From the NCBI RefSeq assembly GCF_014203275.1, contig NZ_JACHIP010000002.1, positions 434,001 to 498,000 on the forward strand: a stretch of DNA of 64,000 nt, written 5' to 3'. Numbering within the stretch: the stretch's first letter is position 1; each line of letters starts with the position of its first letter. The notes under the pieces were generated by a model that worked only from the letters and a program-made list of their open reading frames with translations, had not been told where the DNA came from and searched no databases. A program made the position numbers and the translations under genes. The DNA comes from Granulicella aggregans (GTDB lineage Bacteria > Acidobacteriota > Terriglobia > Terriglobales > Acidobacteriaceae). Of the stretch, positions 51,727 to 60,799 are shown one piece after another.

Positions 51727-52589
51727 TGCAGCAAGCTGGTGCCGGCAGGCGAAGAGATTTTATGCAACAGCCATGGGCTCTCTGGCGGCTGCAGGCGAAA
51801 CGTCTTACCCAGATTGAACTAAGACGGAATCTCTTTTCGTGGAGAGCGACCTGGATTTATTTTCTAGCGTTTATTCCAACTCTAATCATCTTCATCCACA
51901 TCCTGTTTAACGAACATGACGCATCTTCTTTCAACGACGACACCCAGGTGCTCGCGGGTATTATTCAGCTTTACTACATCCGGCTCGGGGTCTTCTTTGG
52001 CTGTCTGGGTATCTTCTCGCGTCTCATTCGCGGCGAGATGATCGAGCGCAGCCTGCACTTCTACCTGTTATCTCCGGTCAGGCGTGAAGTCCTTTTGCTA
52101 TCCAAGTTCGCGGCTGGATCGGCCGCGGCGGTGCTTCTCTTCGTCACGGCTACTATCGTTGATTTCGCCTTGATGTATCTTCCTTTCGGCGCTGCGGGAA
52201 GAGACTACGTATTCAATGGTCCTGGTCTCGGACAGTTAGAGGCGTACGTTCTGATCATCGTGCTCGCCTGCCTCGGGTATGGAGCGGTCTTTCTTCTATT
52301 GAGCATGGTGTTCAAGAATCCAACTCCCGGCGCACTGCTCTTTCTCGGATGGGAGGCAATCAATCCGGTCTTGCCATCTATACTCCAACGGCTCAGTGTC
52401 GCCTCCTACCTTCGCCACTTGATGCCAGTCGATGTCGGTGCGAAAGGCTTCATCGCGCTGCTCACTGTGGAGACGGAACCAGTCTCAGGCTTGGCTGCAA
52501 CGCTCGGCTTGCTTCTGCTGATAACGGCAGTACTGCTTTACTCCTGCTATCGCATTCGGACGCTCGAGATCCGCTATACAACAGAGTAG
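51723..52589 (+). CDS. ABC-2 type permease (second)
   Basis: This 288-residue protein has about six helices (WIYFLAFIPTLIIFIHILF; AAAVLLFVTATIVDFALMYL; YVLIIVLACLGYGAVFLLL; LAATLGLLLLITAVLLYSCYRI). RSLHFYLLSPVRREVLLLSKF is the conserved ABC-2 loop. ATG 51723 overlaps the ATPase stop by 4 nt. It is the last gene of the sigma operon; a convergent GH106 gene follows 12 nt later. Confidence 0.88.
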   Translation: MMQQAGAGRRRDFMQQPWALWRLQAKRLTQIELRRNLFSWRATWIYFLAFIPTLIIFIHILFNEHDASSFNDDTQVLAGIIQLYYIRLGVFFGCLGIFSRLIRGEMIERSLHFYLLSPVRREVLLLSKFAAGSAAAVLLFVTATIVDFALMYLPFGAAGRDYVFNGPGLGQLEAYVLIIVLACLGYGAVFLLLSMVFKNPTPGALLFLGWEAINPVLPSILQRLSVASYLRHLMPVDVGAKGFIALLTVETEPVSGLAATLGLLLLITAVLLYSCYRIRTLEIRYTTE

Positions 52590-52601
52590 TCAGCCTGCGC
52601 T

Positions 52602-55499
52602 TTACTTTGATGACGGGCCTATGTCGACGGTGCTTTCAAGGAAGACAGGGCCGATGAGCCCCGATGGAAGCAGGGGCGAAGTTGCCGTGTATTTGCGGAT
52701 GTTCGTCGTCGTGAATCTCTGCGTGGTATTCGGCTGGGCGTCGCCGATGATGCGGTTTGGCCAAAGGTTCGTCACATCGAGTTCGATCACGTTCTCGCCT
52801 TCGCTGAGACTGGCCGTGATATCGAGTCGATAGGGCATGGCCCAGATGGTTCCGACAGGCTTTCCGTTGATGCGAACCGTGCAGATTTCACGCACGTCAG
52901 TCAATTTGAGATAGACGTGTTCGTCTTTGCCAACGTGATGGCTGATTGTGGTGCGGTACGTTGCGGTGCCGGAGAAGTACTTGATGGCAGGGTTCGAAGA
53001 CTCAGACCAAGATGCGAATCTATCCACCGCAACGGCCCCGACCGGAGCACCGCGATTTGGCTGAAAGGCGATCGTCCACTGGCTTGGAGGAAGCTGTTTG
53101 GAGGCTGGTTTGGGATTGTTCTCGACGACACGGGCGGAGTTCGAGGCGGATGAGTTGGTGAAGACCACGAAGACCGAGCCGAAGGGGGCCAGATGCAAGT
53201 GAAGGCTCGTGCCTTCCCCTGTCTTGCTGTAACGGACAGCTCGTTGCATCGTGCCGTCGACCGCGTTCCAAAGCTGCGGGGCGAGGCCTGTAACGCGGAA
53301 AGTCGCGGGGGTGTCGACCGCAAGAGAAGACCTGTTGCGAACAAAGTAAATGTCCGTCGAGCCATCACGGCGATGAATGTAGTCGAGTTGGTGAGAAGCG
53401 TCTTCGAAGTCGGGTGTGACGTTGAGCGTCTGGAGCGCCTGGCGGCCATTCGCGGTACACAGTACCTTGCCCGCACCGTAAGGGTGTGCCGCGGGGCAGA
53501 GATCCCAGAGCGCGTGGGTGAGCGCGGCGAAACGGTCGGCTGAGGGCTGGTCGACGATGCCCGTTGGGGCGAGGGGCGACTCGCCGGCAAGGTTGCCGCC
53601 CTGCTTGACGTAGGTGGCAATGCGTTCCAGAGAGGCCAGCGAGAGGCGGCGTCCCTTGGGCATCACAACCAGCCTGTAGGCGTTGCCCATCGGGCTCTCG
53701 ATGACTCCAGACTTCACTTCGAGGTTGTGCAGGAGGGCATCTTCATTGGTGACGTCGTAGTCGTAGCCAGGCAGCACATGAGCGGGATCGTCCTGCTTAA
53801 GGCGAACGAAGTTGGGAACTTCATCGCCATAAAAGTAGAGGACGTCATCTACCGCGTGACCTTGCTGGAGGAGGAACTGAGAACGATTGAGGTAGAGAAA
53901 GAAATCGCCGCCCTGATTCCACCAGGTGACACGCGGATTGAGATGAGTTCCGGCGAAGTATTCGTTACCAGGAAGGCCGAAGGATGCGGGCGACGAGGTG
54001 AACTCGTGCCACACGAGGCGGTTCATGCCCTCGGTGAGAGCCTGGTCGAAGGAAGGCTTGAGATCCGTCGCGAGCGACTCGCTCCACTGCGGACCGATGC
54101 TGGTCATACCCTCCTGAGCAACGATCGGTTTGCCGTAAATATCTGCGGCGCTCGCGGCTTCCTTGGTGAAGAAGCGATCCTGATCGGTCGAGCGATGTTC
54201 GTTGGATTGTGCCCAGTATTCGGTCTGGGGCACGGCGGCAGAACGGAAGGTTTCGAGAGCGTCGAGAGGAGCGCTATGCGGACCTCCGGACTCACACTCG
54301 ATGCCGAGGCCGTACTCCCTAGCTCGCTCGGCCATGTGGTCGTAGTGGTCGGTCACGAGGTCGCCGACGGTGCGGCGCAGATCGTTGAGAAAACGCTCGC
54401 TGGTGGCGCGATCGGTGACAATGCGTCCAGCGACGACGGGAAGGTACGGAACTGGATCGTAGCCGCGGCGTGCACGGAACTCCGCTTGAAAACGGCTGGT
54501 CCAGTTAGTGCCGCCAAGCTCCCAGGAGTCGCTGGCAAGATTGATGAGTGACTTGCCAAGATAGGGCCGGCCGGCCTCGAGAAGTGGAACGACGGTGTGT
54601 GTCCAGTAGGTATCGAAGGCCTCGCGATCCAGATAATCAATAGCCAGGCCCTGCCAGGCTCCGCTCGCGGTCGAGACGCGGGCGTCGGAGTCTGTATAGC
54701 CGATGCAAAGGACTTCCCACGGGCCGCGAGTAGGTGGCTGCCAGTCGGTGTGGCCTGCGGCATCAACCTGATCCGCTATGTTGACGACGCCGACGAGGGG
54801 TGTGTCCGCGTCAAGCGATGAAGCGGAGGCATCGCCCAGGAGGCGCTCGGTAGAAGGCATGGAGAAGCCGCCCTCAGCGGAGGCCGTCTTGAGATTGAGA
54901 AGGGCGATGGGCTTGCGCGTGTCGCTTGACTTTCCGGGAAGTGCCAGACCATGAGTAAGTGGGTAAGCGAGGACCGCAATCTGGCGATAGAACCCGTTCT
55001 TGCTGGGAGGCGCGGGAAGGTTGCCGTCGAAGTGCTGAGTTGGAAGCGTGGTGCGAGAGAAGGTAAGAATTTTGGAAGCGTCGGAAGGCACGACATCCGG
55101 GCCACCGAGATTCCAGCCGCTGGTGATGTTGAGCGTAACCTCGAGATGGAGTTCCGCGGCGACCTTAAGTGCGTGGATGTACAGCTTCGTCCACTCCGGG
55201 CTGCCGAAGGTAGGGCCGGGAGGGACTTCGGCGTTCCCGGACTGGTTGGATCCGTTGGCATCGACGAGGAGGACGCCACCAAAGCCTTTACGGCTCATCT
55301 CGGTGAGTTCGTAGGTGATGGTGTCTTCGGTGGTGTTGCCGTTGAGCCACCACCAGTAGCAACGGAGTTTAGCTTGTGAAGGGGGATTCTGGAATCCTTC
55401 GCGCAGCTTCGCTGCAGAGGTCACATTCTGTGCGAGCGCATAGGGGGAAAGGAGCGCCGCCAGCAGGAAGGCGAGGATCGGCTTCGGACAAATGAGCAT
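52602..55499 (-). CDS. GH106-like glycoside hydrolase (alpha-L-rhamnosidase type)
   Basis: This 965-residue exported protein has a signal peptide (1-23, SPYALAQ) and the GH106 opening RCYWWWLNGNTTEDTITYEL, TEMSRKGFGGVLLVDANGS, followed by a TIM-barrel body (TLNITSGWNLGGPDV; YGKPIVAQEGMTSIGPQWSE). The last 200 residues include a sugar-binding jelly-roll (YLKLTDVREICTVRINGKPV, GENVIELDVTNLWPNRIIGD). GH106 enzymes remove alpha-L-rhamnose from pectic rhamnogalacturonan or gellan-type chains. AAGGTG precedes ATG 55499. It lies 80 nt downstream of the Oar-like receptor gene on the same strand. Confidence 0.85.
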   Translation of the reverse strand: MLICPKPILAFLLAALLSPYALAQNVTSAAKLREGFQNPPSQAKLRCYWWWLNGNTTEDTITYELTEMSRKGFGGVLLVDANGSNQSGNAEVPPGPTFGSPEWTKLYIHALKVAAELHLEVTLNITSGWNLGGPDVVPSDASKILTFSRTTLPTQHFDGNLPAPPSKNGFYRQIAVLAYPLTHGLALPGKSSDTRKPIALLNLKTASAEGGFSMPSTERLLGDASASSLDADTPLVGVVNIADQVDAAGHTDWQPPTRGPWEVLCIGYTDSDARVSTASGAWQGLAIDYLDREAFDTYWTHTVVPLLEAGRPYLGKSLINLASDSWELGGTNWTSRFQAEFRARRGYDPVPYLPVVAGRIVTDRATSERFLNDLRRTVGDLVTDHYDHMAERAREYGLGIECESGGPHSAPLDALETFRSAAVPQTEYWAQSNEHRSTDQDRFFTKEAASAADIYGKPIVAQEGMTSIGPQWSESLATDLKPSFDQALTEGMNRLVWHEFTSSPASFGLPGNEYFAGTHLNPRVTWWNQGGDFFLYLNRSQFLLQQGHAVDDVLYFYGDEVPNFVRLKQDDPAHVLPGYDYDVTNEDALLHNLEVKSGVIESPMGNAYRLVVMPKGRRLSLASLERIATYVKQGGNLAGESPLAPTGIVDQPSADRFAALTHALWDLCPAAHPYGAGKVLCTANGRQALQTLNVTPDFEDASHQLDYIHRRDGSTDIYFVRNRSSLAVDTPATFRVTGLAPQLWNAVDGTMQRAVRYSKTGEGTSLHLHLAPFGSVFVVFTNSSASNSARVVENNPKPASKQLPPSQWTIAFQPNRGAPVGAVAVDRFASWSESSNPAIKYFSGTATYRTTISHHVGKDEHVYLKLTDVREICTVRINGKPVGTIWAMPYRLDITASLSEGENVIELDVTNLWPNRIIGDAQPNTTQRFTTTNIRKYTATSPLLPSGLIGPVFLESTVDIGPSSK

Positions 55500-55538
55500 G
55501 GCACCTTAGTCCTGCAATGTTCGTTAGGAGAAGAACCA

Positions 55539-55563
55539 ATCCCAGGGCGTAACGCCCCGGGAT
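55539..55563 (-). terminator. Hairpin between the receptor and GH106 genes
   Basis: ATCCC-A-GGGCG pairs with CGCCC-C-GGGAT over a 3-nt loop (one A/C mismatch), just after the receptor stop. On the minus strand it is followed by TTGGTTCTTCTCC. It may be an attenuator that lowers GH106 expression relative to the receptor. Confidence 0.4.
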
Positions 55564-55578
55564 CGAATGGCTGCAGCT

Positions 55579-58500
55579 CTAAAAGTTGATGCGTCCTGTG
55601 AGTTGACCGATGCGCGCGTCGTTCGCCTGCGTGAGGGTAACACTGCCGAACGCGGAGTTCCCGATGCTCGTATTAGGACCGCCAAAGTTCGGGGTGTTGA
55701 GAACGTTGAAGAATTCGCCCCGAATCTCGAAGCTCATCCCTTCGCGGATAGCAAAGACCTTGAACAGGGACGCATCGACGAGTGGATGAATTCTCTGGCG
55801 GATGTTGAGGACGGTGCTGTTGTTCTGGATCGTATAGGCGAGACGCTGACGGTAGGCAGGTGTGGGCGATAGGCTGTCGCACGCCGGATTCGAGCTGGTG
55901 GACTGAACATTGACGCCGCTCGTGTTCTGGTAGCAGGTGTTGAAGTAGCGGCTGTAGGTGGGATTGGGTTGCCGCGGATTGCCAATGATGTCGACCGATC
56001 CCGGCGCGGAGATGAGGCTTCCATTCTGCGCACGAAGCACGCTGTTGAGCTGCCATCCGCCGACCAGGAGACGTTCATAGTACGAGCGAGCGGCGAACTT
56101 CGGAAGCTCAAGCGTACCGAAGATATTCCCGACAAGCGTAGCGTTTGCATCCTGCACGGAGTACAGGTTCGGGTTTGCGCCGAAGGCGTTGACATAGCCG
56201 TTGCGCAGCATGGTCTTGGACCAGGTGAAGTTGCCCTGCAGCGAGAAATGATTGCGCATCGGTCGCGTCACCTGCACCTGGAGCGAGTTGTAGGGAGCGC
56301 TTCCGATGGAAGAGTACTGTTCGGTCACCGAACCAAACTCCGGATAGGGCAGAAGCAAGAGGTTGCGAGCGATGGTGGCGTTGTTCAGCGACGTGGTGCC
56401 GGTAAACTTGCCAGCCAGCGGATTCGCAACGGCCGCATTGAGATAGGTAACCTCCGCACTGCCCTGGTTGTAGTAGGTCTGCGGCAACACATTGATGTTG
56501 TGGTTGACCTCAAGACGCGTTGGGCGATCGCCGACGTATGCGACCTGAAGTGCGAGCGACCCAAAGAACTGCTGTTGCACGCTCAGCGAGTACTGGGCGC
56601 TCTTGGGCTGGACATGGTTTGGATCGATGAAGCTGATGCTCTGGCCGAGAGCGGTCGCCAGGCCAAGCGAGCTTCCGGTTGGCGTACTGACTCCCGACGG
56701 GAAGGGGTTGGTGAGGCTATTGGTGGGTGCGCTGGTGGTGTAGTTGTTGTAGCTCGTGGTCTGCGAGAAGCCGGTGCCGATGGGCGTTTCAAGCGTATTG
56801 AAGTAAATAATGCCGAATCCGGCGCGAGCAACGGTGGTGGGTGTGGCCTGATACGCGGCTCCGATGCGTGGCTGAAAGTTATTCAGATCGCGCGAATAAG
56901 GGAGCCGGTTGGAGGCGCTCGCGAACTGCAGTCCACCCTTGAGGTTGAGGCCAACGACCGAGGCCTGGAGGGGGCTCGCGCAGGTGGTGCAGAAGTTCGA
57001 GACCTGCTTGTTATAGCGTTCGGTGAAGGGTGACTCGTAGTCCCAGCGAACGCCTAGATTCAGGGTGAGCTTGCTGTTGACGCGCCAGTCGTCCTGCACA
57101 AAGGGAGCCATATAGATCTGCTGCAGAGCGTAAGCGGCGGAGTTGTTGAAGGACGCCGAGGAGAAGTCGCCGAGGAGAAGCGAAGCGATGGGATCTCCGG
57201 AACTCGCGTCGGAGCCAACGGTTGCGTTGATAGAGTTCTTCTGGGTAAAACGACGATCAAACGCAAAGGCCCCGAATCCGCTCTGTGGGTTTTGCACGTT
57301 GTAGCGGATCAGGTTCCCTTCGAAGCCGAAGCGAACAGTGTGCTTGCCGAACGTCTTGGTGAGAATCTCTTCAAGCGAGCCGGTGGTGTCTTCGCTGATC
57401 TGCCCGCCGGCTCCTGGAGCAAGACCGGCGTATACGGCGTTGCTGTTGTTGTAGGTGGCGTCGCTGGCAGTAAAGCCGGGGAAGGTGCTATACGGCAGCG
57501 AGTTGTTGGCGATGCCGATGGAACTCAGGTCGAAGCCGGAGTTGCCCGGGTAGGTAAGGCCAAAGGGATGGTAGATGAGTCCGAAGCGCGAATCGAGGAC
57601 CATACTGGAGGAAAACTGGTGGACATCGTCGATACTACCGCCACGGTTGTTTCGATAGACGCTGTAGCCGTATCCTGTGGGTCCGACGCCCTTGGGAAAG
57701 CCCTGAAGGGGATACTTCTGCGTGAGCCCGGACCGGAACATGATGGCGTTCAGCTTGTTCTTGGAGCCGAAGGCTTGATCGATGCGCCCGATGAAGGACG
57801 GGTAGGTGCTTGGGTAGGAGGTCTGGTTCGAGATGTAGTTGGCCTGGCTGGTGATGGGTGCTCCTGCGACATTAGGCAGAGGTAGGTAGCCGACCAGGGC
57901 GGCTCCGGCCGCGTTGATGCGCGAGGCGATGTTGTTGTCCGGGAAGAAGACCGTACGATTGCCATTGGCGTCAACCGGCGAGGTTGGATCGTAGAGCTGC
58001 ACCCCGGCCTGGCAAAGGCCTGCGCCGTTGAATCCTCCAGTGCAGAGGCCCGAGAAGTCGCCGGCACGCTCGGCTGCCGAAGGAACGCGGGCGTTGTAGT
58101 TGATGGCAGTGTGTGAGGCGTAGCGCTCGAAGGCAAACAGGAAGAACGTCTTATCGCGGCCGTCATAAACATGAGGGATCAAGACGGGGCCGTCAATCAC
58201 GAGGCCGGTCTGGCTGAGTTGGTCGTTGTTGCGGTGGGTGGGCGAAGCCGGGTTTAATGCGCCGTTCTGGTTGGGGACCTTTTCATAGGTGTTGGCGTTG
58301 ATGTAGGTGTTCTGGAAGGCGTAGTAGGCCGCGCCGTGAATCTTGTTGTTGCCGGAACGGATGACCGTGTTGGTGACCGTTCCGTTGCCATGCCCGATCT
58401 GGGCGTCAAAGACGGAGGTTTGGACCTTCACTTCCTGGACGGCCTCAGGCGACGGCACGAACCCCGTGTAACTGGCACCGGAGAAGCGCTCAGCGGGATC

Positions 58501-59124
58501 GTCAGGGATGCCGTCGAGGGTGAGCCGGTTGTGGCCTCCGTTGCCATCGGAAAGAATCTGTACCGAGACCCCGGAGAAGGGCTGCGTGAACTGGCTCGAT
58601 TTGCTCTGCATGTAAGCGCCCGTGGTGACACCGGCGGCGAGAGTGGCGAGCACGAAAGGATTGCGCCCAACGTTCGGGAGGTCGGTGACCTCCTTGGTAC
58701 CAAGCGTCGTGGCAATGTTCGCCGATCCCGCATCGAGCAACGTATTGCTTGCGGTTACGTCTACCGTCTCCGAGGCCGCACCGGGACTGAGCGGAAAGTC
58801 GATAACCTGAACGCCGCCAGCAGTGATGACGACATCGTCACGATTCTCCGTCTTGAAGCCGGATGAGGTAACACTGACTTTGTAGGTGCCGGGGTTCAAG
58901 GCCGGAAAGTTATAGGTGCCCGCCTCATTTGAGATGCCGGTGGTCTTGAAGTGGGTGGAGACCTCTTCGGCGACCACCGTTGCTCCAACAACCTTGCCGC
59001 CAGTTGAGTCGGTGACCTCCCCCTGGATGCCGCCGAGGTAGCGTTGCGCGGGCGCGCTCAAAGTAAAGCCGAAGACGATAGCGAGAGCTAGGGTGAGAAT
59101 CTGCCTGGTGATGCGACGTGGCAC
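55579..59124 (-). CDS. Oar-like TonB-dependent receptor with carboxypeptidase-regulatory domain
   Basis: About 1181 residues from GTG 59124, which follows GGAGG at six bases and begins the signal peptide (PRRITRQILTLALAIVFGFTLSAPAQR); an in-frame ATG at 59238 would bury it. The regulatory domain covers about 30-115 (IQGEVTDSTGGKVVGATVVA). A plug (RLTLDGIPDDPAERFSG, EAVQEVKVQTSVFDAQIGHG, GTVTNTVIRSGNNKIHGAAY) precedes the barrel, which ends IGQLTGRINF. It is upstream of GH106 and divergent from a membrane regulator, so it probably imports or binds a glycan whose processing involves GH106. Confidence 0.92.
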   Translation of the reverse strand: MPRRITRQILTLALAIVFGFTLSAPAQRYLGGIQGEVTDSTGGKVVGATVVAEEVSTHFKTTGISNEAGTYNFPALNPGTYKVSVTSSGFKTENRDDVVITAGGVQVIDFPLSPGAASETVDVTASNTLLDAGSANIATTLGTKEVTDLPNVGRNPFVLATLAAGVTTGAYMQSKSSQFTQPFSGVSVQILSDGNGGHNRLTLDGIPDDPAERFSGASYTGFVPSPEAVQEVKVQTSVFDAQIGHGNGTVTNTVIRSGNNKIHGAAYYAFQNTYINANTYEKVPNQNGALNPASPTHRNNDQLSQTGLVIDGPVLIPHVYDGRDKTFFLFAFERYASHTAINYNARVPSAAERAGDFSGLCTGGFNGAGLCQAGVQLYDPTSPVDANGNRTVFFPDNNIASRINAAGAALVGYLPLPNVAGAPITSQANYISNQTSYPSTYPSFIGRIDQAFGSKNKLNAIMFRSGLTQKYPLQGFPKGVGPTGYGYSVYRNNRGGSIDDVHQFSSSMVLDSRFGLIYHPFGLTYPGNSGFDLSSIGIANNSLPYSTFPGFTASDATYNNSNAVYAGLAPGAGGQISEDTTGSLEEILTKTFGKHTVRFGFEGNLIRYNVQNPQSGFGAFAFDRRFTQKNSINATVGSDASSGDPIASLLLGDFSSASFNNSAAYALQQIYMAPFVQDDWRVNSKLTLNLGVRWDYESPFTERYNKQVSNFCTTCASPLQASVVGLNLKGGLQFASASNRLPYSRDLNNFQPRIGAAYQATPTTVARAGFGIIYFNTLETPIGTGFSQTTSYNNYTTSAPTNSLTNPFPSGVSTPTGSSLGLATALGQSISFIDPNHVQPKSAQYSLSVQQQFFGSLALQVAYVGDRPTRLEVNHNINVLPQTYYNQGSAEVTYLNAAVANPLAGKFTGTTSLNNATIARNLLLLPYPEFGSVTEQYSSIGSAPYNSLQVQVTRPMRNHFSLQGNFTWSKTMLRNGYVNAFGANPNLYSVQDANATLVGNIFGTLELPKFAARSYYERLLVGGWQLNSVLRAQNGSLISAPGSVDIIGNPRQPNPTYSRYFNTCYQNTSGVNVQSTSSNPACDSLSPTPAYRQRLAYTIQNNSTVLNIRQRIHPLVDASLFKVFAIREGMSFEIRGEFFNVLNTPNFGGPNTSIGNSAFGSVTLTQANDARIGQLTGRINF

Positions 59125-59424
59125 TGGAACCTCCGAAGATTTGAAACGACAGCAAGGTCCTTCAACATGGATTCCGTCAGAGAGGACGGACCACTTAAGT
59201 GACTCTGAAAGACGCCTCATCTTCGAGACCTCATACAACGGCAGGCAAGTTAATTTACCGGAAGGCGCAGGCTAGAATTAACCGTAAGAAGAGCAGGTAA
59301 ACACCTTGCCATCTACAGTTTGCCTCAGCTTGAAATTATTTCGTATGGGGCATGTGAAGAGTGCTCCGGAAGAACAAAGACACACACCGCATGCTAGACT
59401 GGTCGCCTTTGGGATAGGGCTGGC

Positions 59425-60765
59425 ATGAACTTTGGAGCGAATTCACTACTGGAAGAATGCCTGGATGAGCCGAGCATCGACGAACGACGCAGCCTGATTG
59501 AAAGGGTTGCGTCGAGCCCGCAGCTCAGGCGTTCGGCTCGTCTACGCGACTTCCTGCTCTACGTTGGCGGACAGTCTCTCAAAGGGGGGCAGCCTGAGCT
59601 TCACGAACAGGAGATCGGCGCAAAGGTCTTTGGACGTGCGCCTTCATACGATCGGAGCCAGGACAACATCGTCCGCGTGAACGCGACCGAGTTGCGCAAG
59701 CGCATTGAGACGTACTTCGCGACCGACGGATCCCATGAGACGCTCATTCTCGAAATTCCTCGCGGAGGGTACAAGCCGGTCTTTCATCGGAGACAAGCGG
59801 AGGTCTTCTTCCTCCCAACACCCTCGCCCGAAGTCGCGCGGGTGGATGAGCTTCCGAAGGCTTCCCCGGCGTCCGTACTAAGAATCGGAATCCGTGCGCA
59901 TCTTGTCTGGGCCGTGATTGCTGTGGCGCTCACCGTAATCTGTGCGCTCCTCCTGCGGCAGAATCTGGCTCTCCGTTCCTCTGGTGGCCAGTGGAGTGGA
60001 CGACCCGAAGTCGAGGCGTTTTGGAAAGGCTTCGTCAAGGGGCAACAGGAGATCGATGTCGTACTACCGGACGCTTCGGTCACTCTAAGCGAGGAGGTGA
60101 CGCATCAGCGGATGACGTTGACCGACTATCTGAACCACAACTATGTGCAGCAGGAGCTAACGGCACCCTTGAGTGCTGACCGCGTCAGTGATCTCCACAG
60201 TATCTTTGACCACAATCTAGTAACGCTAGGCGACTTCCACGCGGCGCAACAGATTCTTGCGCTGCCTACCTTGGCTCCCATGCTGCACCTTGTACTCTCG
60301 CGTTATTACACAGCGGACTCGATCCAGCGCAATAGCTTCATCCTGCTTGGCGGACGAAAGGCAAACCCTTGGATGGGACTCTTCACTGATCGGATGAACT
60401 TCAACGTGGACTTCGGACCGCATAATGAGACTTTCGTGACAAACCGGCATCCGCACACGGGAGAGCAGCCGACCTACACGGCATGGACCGATCCGAGCGG
60501 CTCGACGACCGTGTACAGCGTCATCGCTTATCTACCGAATCTTAGCCACACTGGAAGCGTCATCGTGCTGGCCGGCACCGACTCCAGCGCGACCAGCGCG
60601 GCAGCAGAGTTTCTAACGTCGGAAAATTCCATGACAGGCTTCCGAAGCATGCTGCACGCAGAGAAGCTACCTTACTTCGAAGTGCTCCTGAAGAGTTCAC
60701 GCGTGAGCGGAACTCTGTTTAGCTCGGAGATGGTGGGCTACAGAACCTATCCGGAGACTCCGTGA
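59425..60765 (+). CDS. One-pass membrane regulator with winged-helix-like N-terminus
   Basis: This 446-residue protein has an N-terminal domain (about 30-120: RSARLRDFLLYVGGQSL, HEQEIGAKVFGRAPSYDRSQ, NIVRVNATELRKRIETYFA, LILEIPRGGYKPVF). Its end resembles the wing of OmpR/CadC-type DNA-binding domains, and the same N-terminal module occurs in soil-bacterial proteins annotated as adenylate cyclase-like. A Pro-rich linker, one helix (about 158-177) and a 260-residue extracytoplasmic domain follow. It is divergent from the Oar-like receptor and convergent with GH32, so I infer a ToxR-like regulator of this locus. The ligand is unknown. Confidence 0.7.
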   Translation: MNFGANSLLEECLDEPSIDERRSLIERVASSPQLRRSARLRDFLLYVGGQSLKGGQPELHEQEIGAKVFGRAPSYDRSQDNIVRVNATELRKRIETYFATDGSHETLILEIPRGGYKPVFHRRQAEVFFLPTPSPEVARVDELPKASPASVLRIGIRAHLVWAVIAVALTVICALLLRQNLALRSSGGQWSGRPEVEAFWKGFVKGQQEIDVVLPDASVTLSEEVTHQRMTLTDYLNHNYVQQELTAPLSADRVSDLHSIFDHNLVTLGDFHAAQQILALPTLAPMLHLVLSRYYTADSIQRNSFILLGGRKANPWMGLFTDRMNFNVDFGPHNETFVTNRHPHTGEQPTYTAWTDPSGSTTVYSVIAYLPNLSHTGSVIVLAGTDSSATSAAAEFLTSENSMTGFRSMLHAEKLPYFEVLLKSSRVSGTLFSSEMVGYRTYPETP

Positions 60766-60799
60766 AGATGCGCAACGCTCTTGTAGCGACGAGCCCTGC

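Noticed and set aside
55969..57033. A 354-codon plus-strand frame antisense to the Oar-like receptor
   Set aside because: It is a shadow frame within a well-supported receptor gene.
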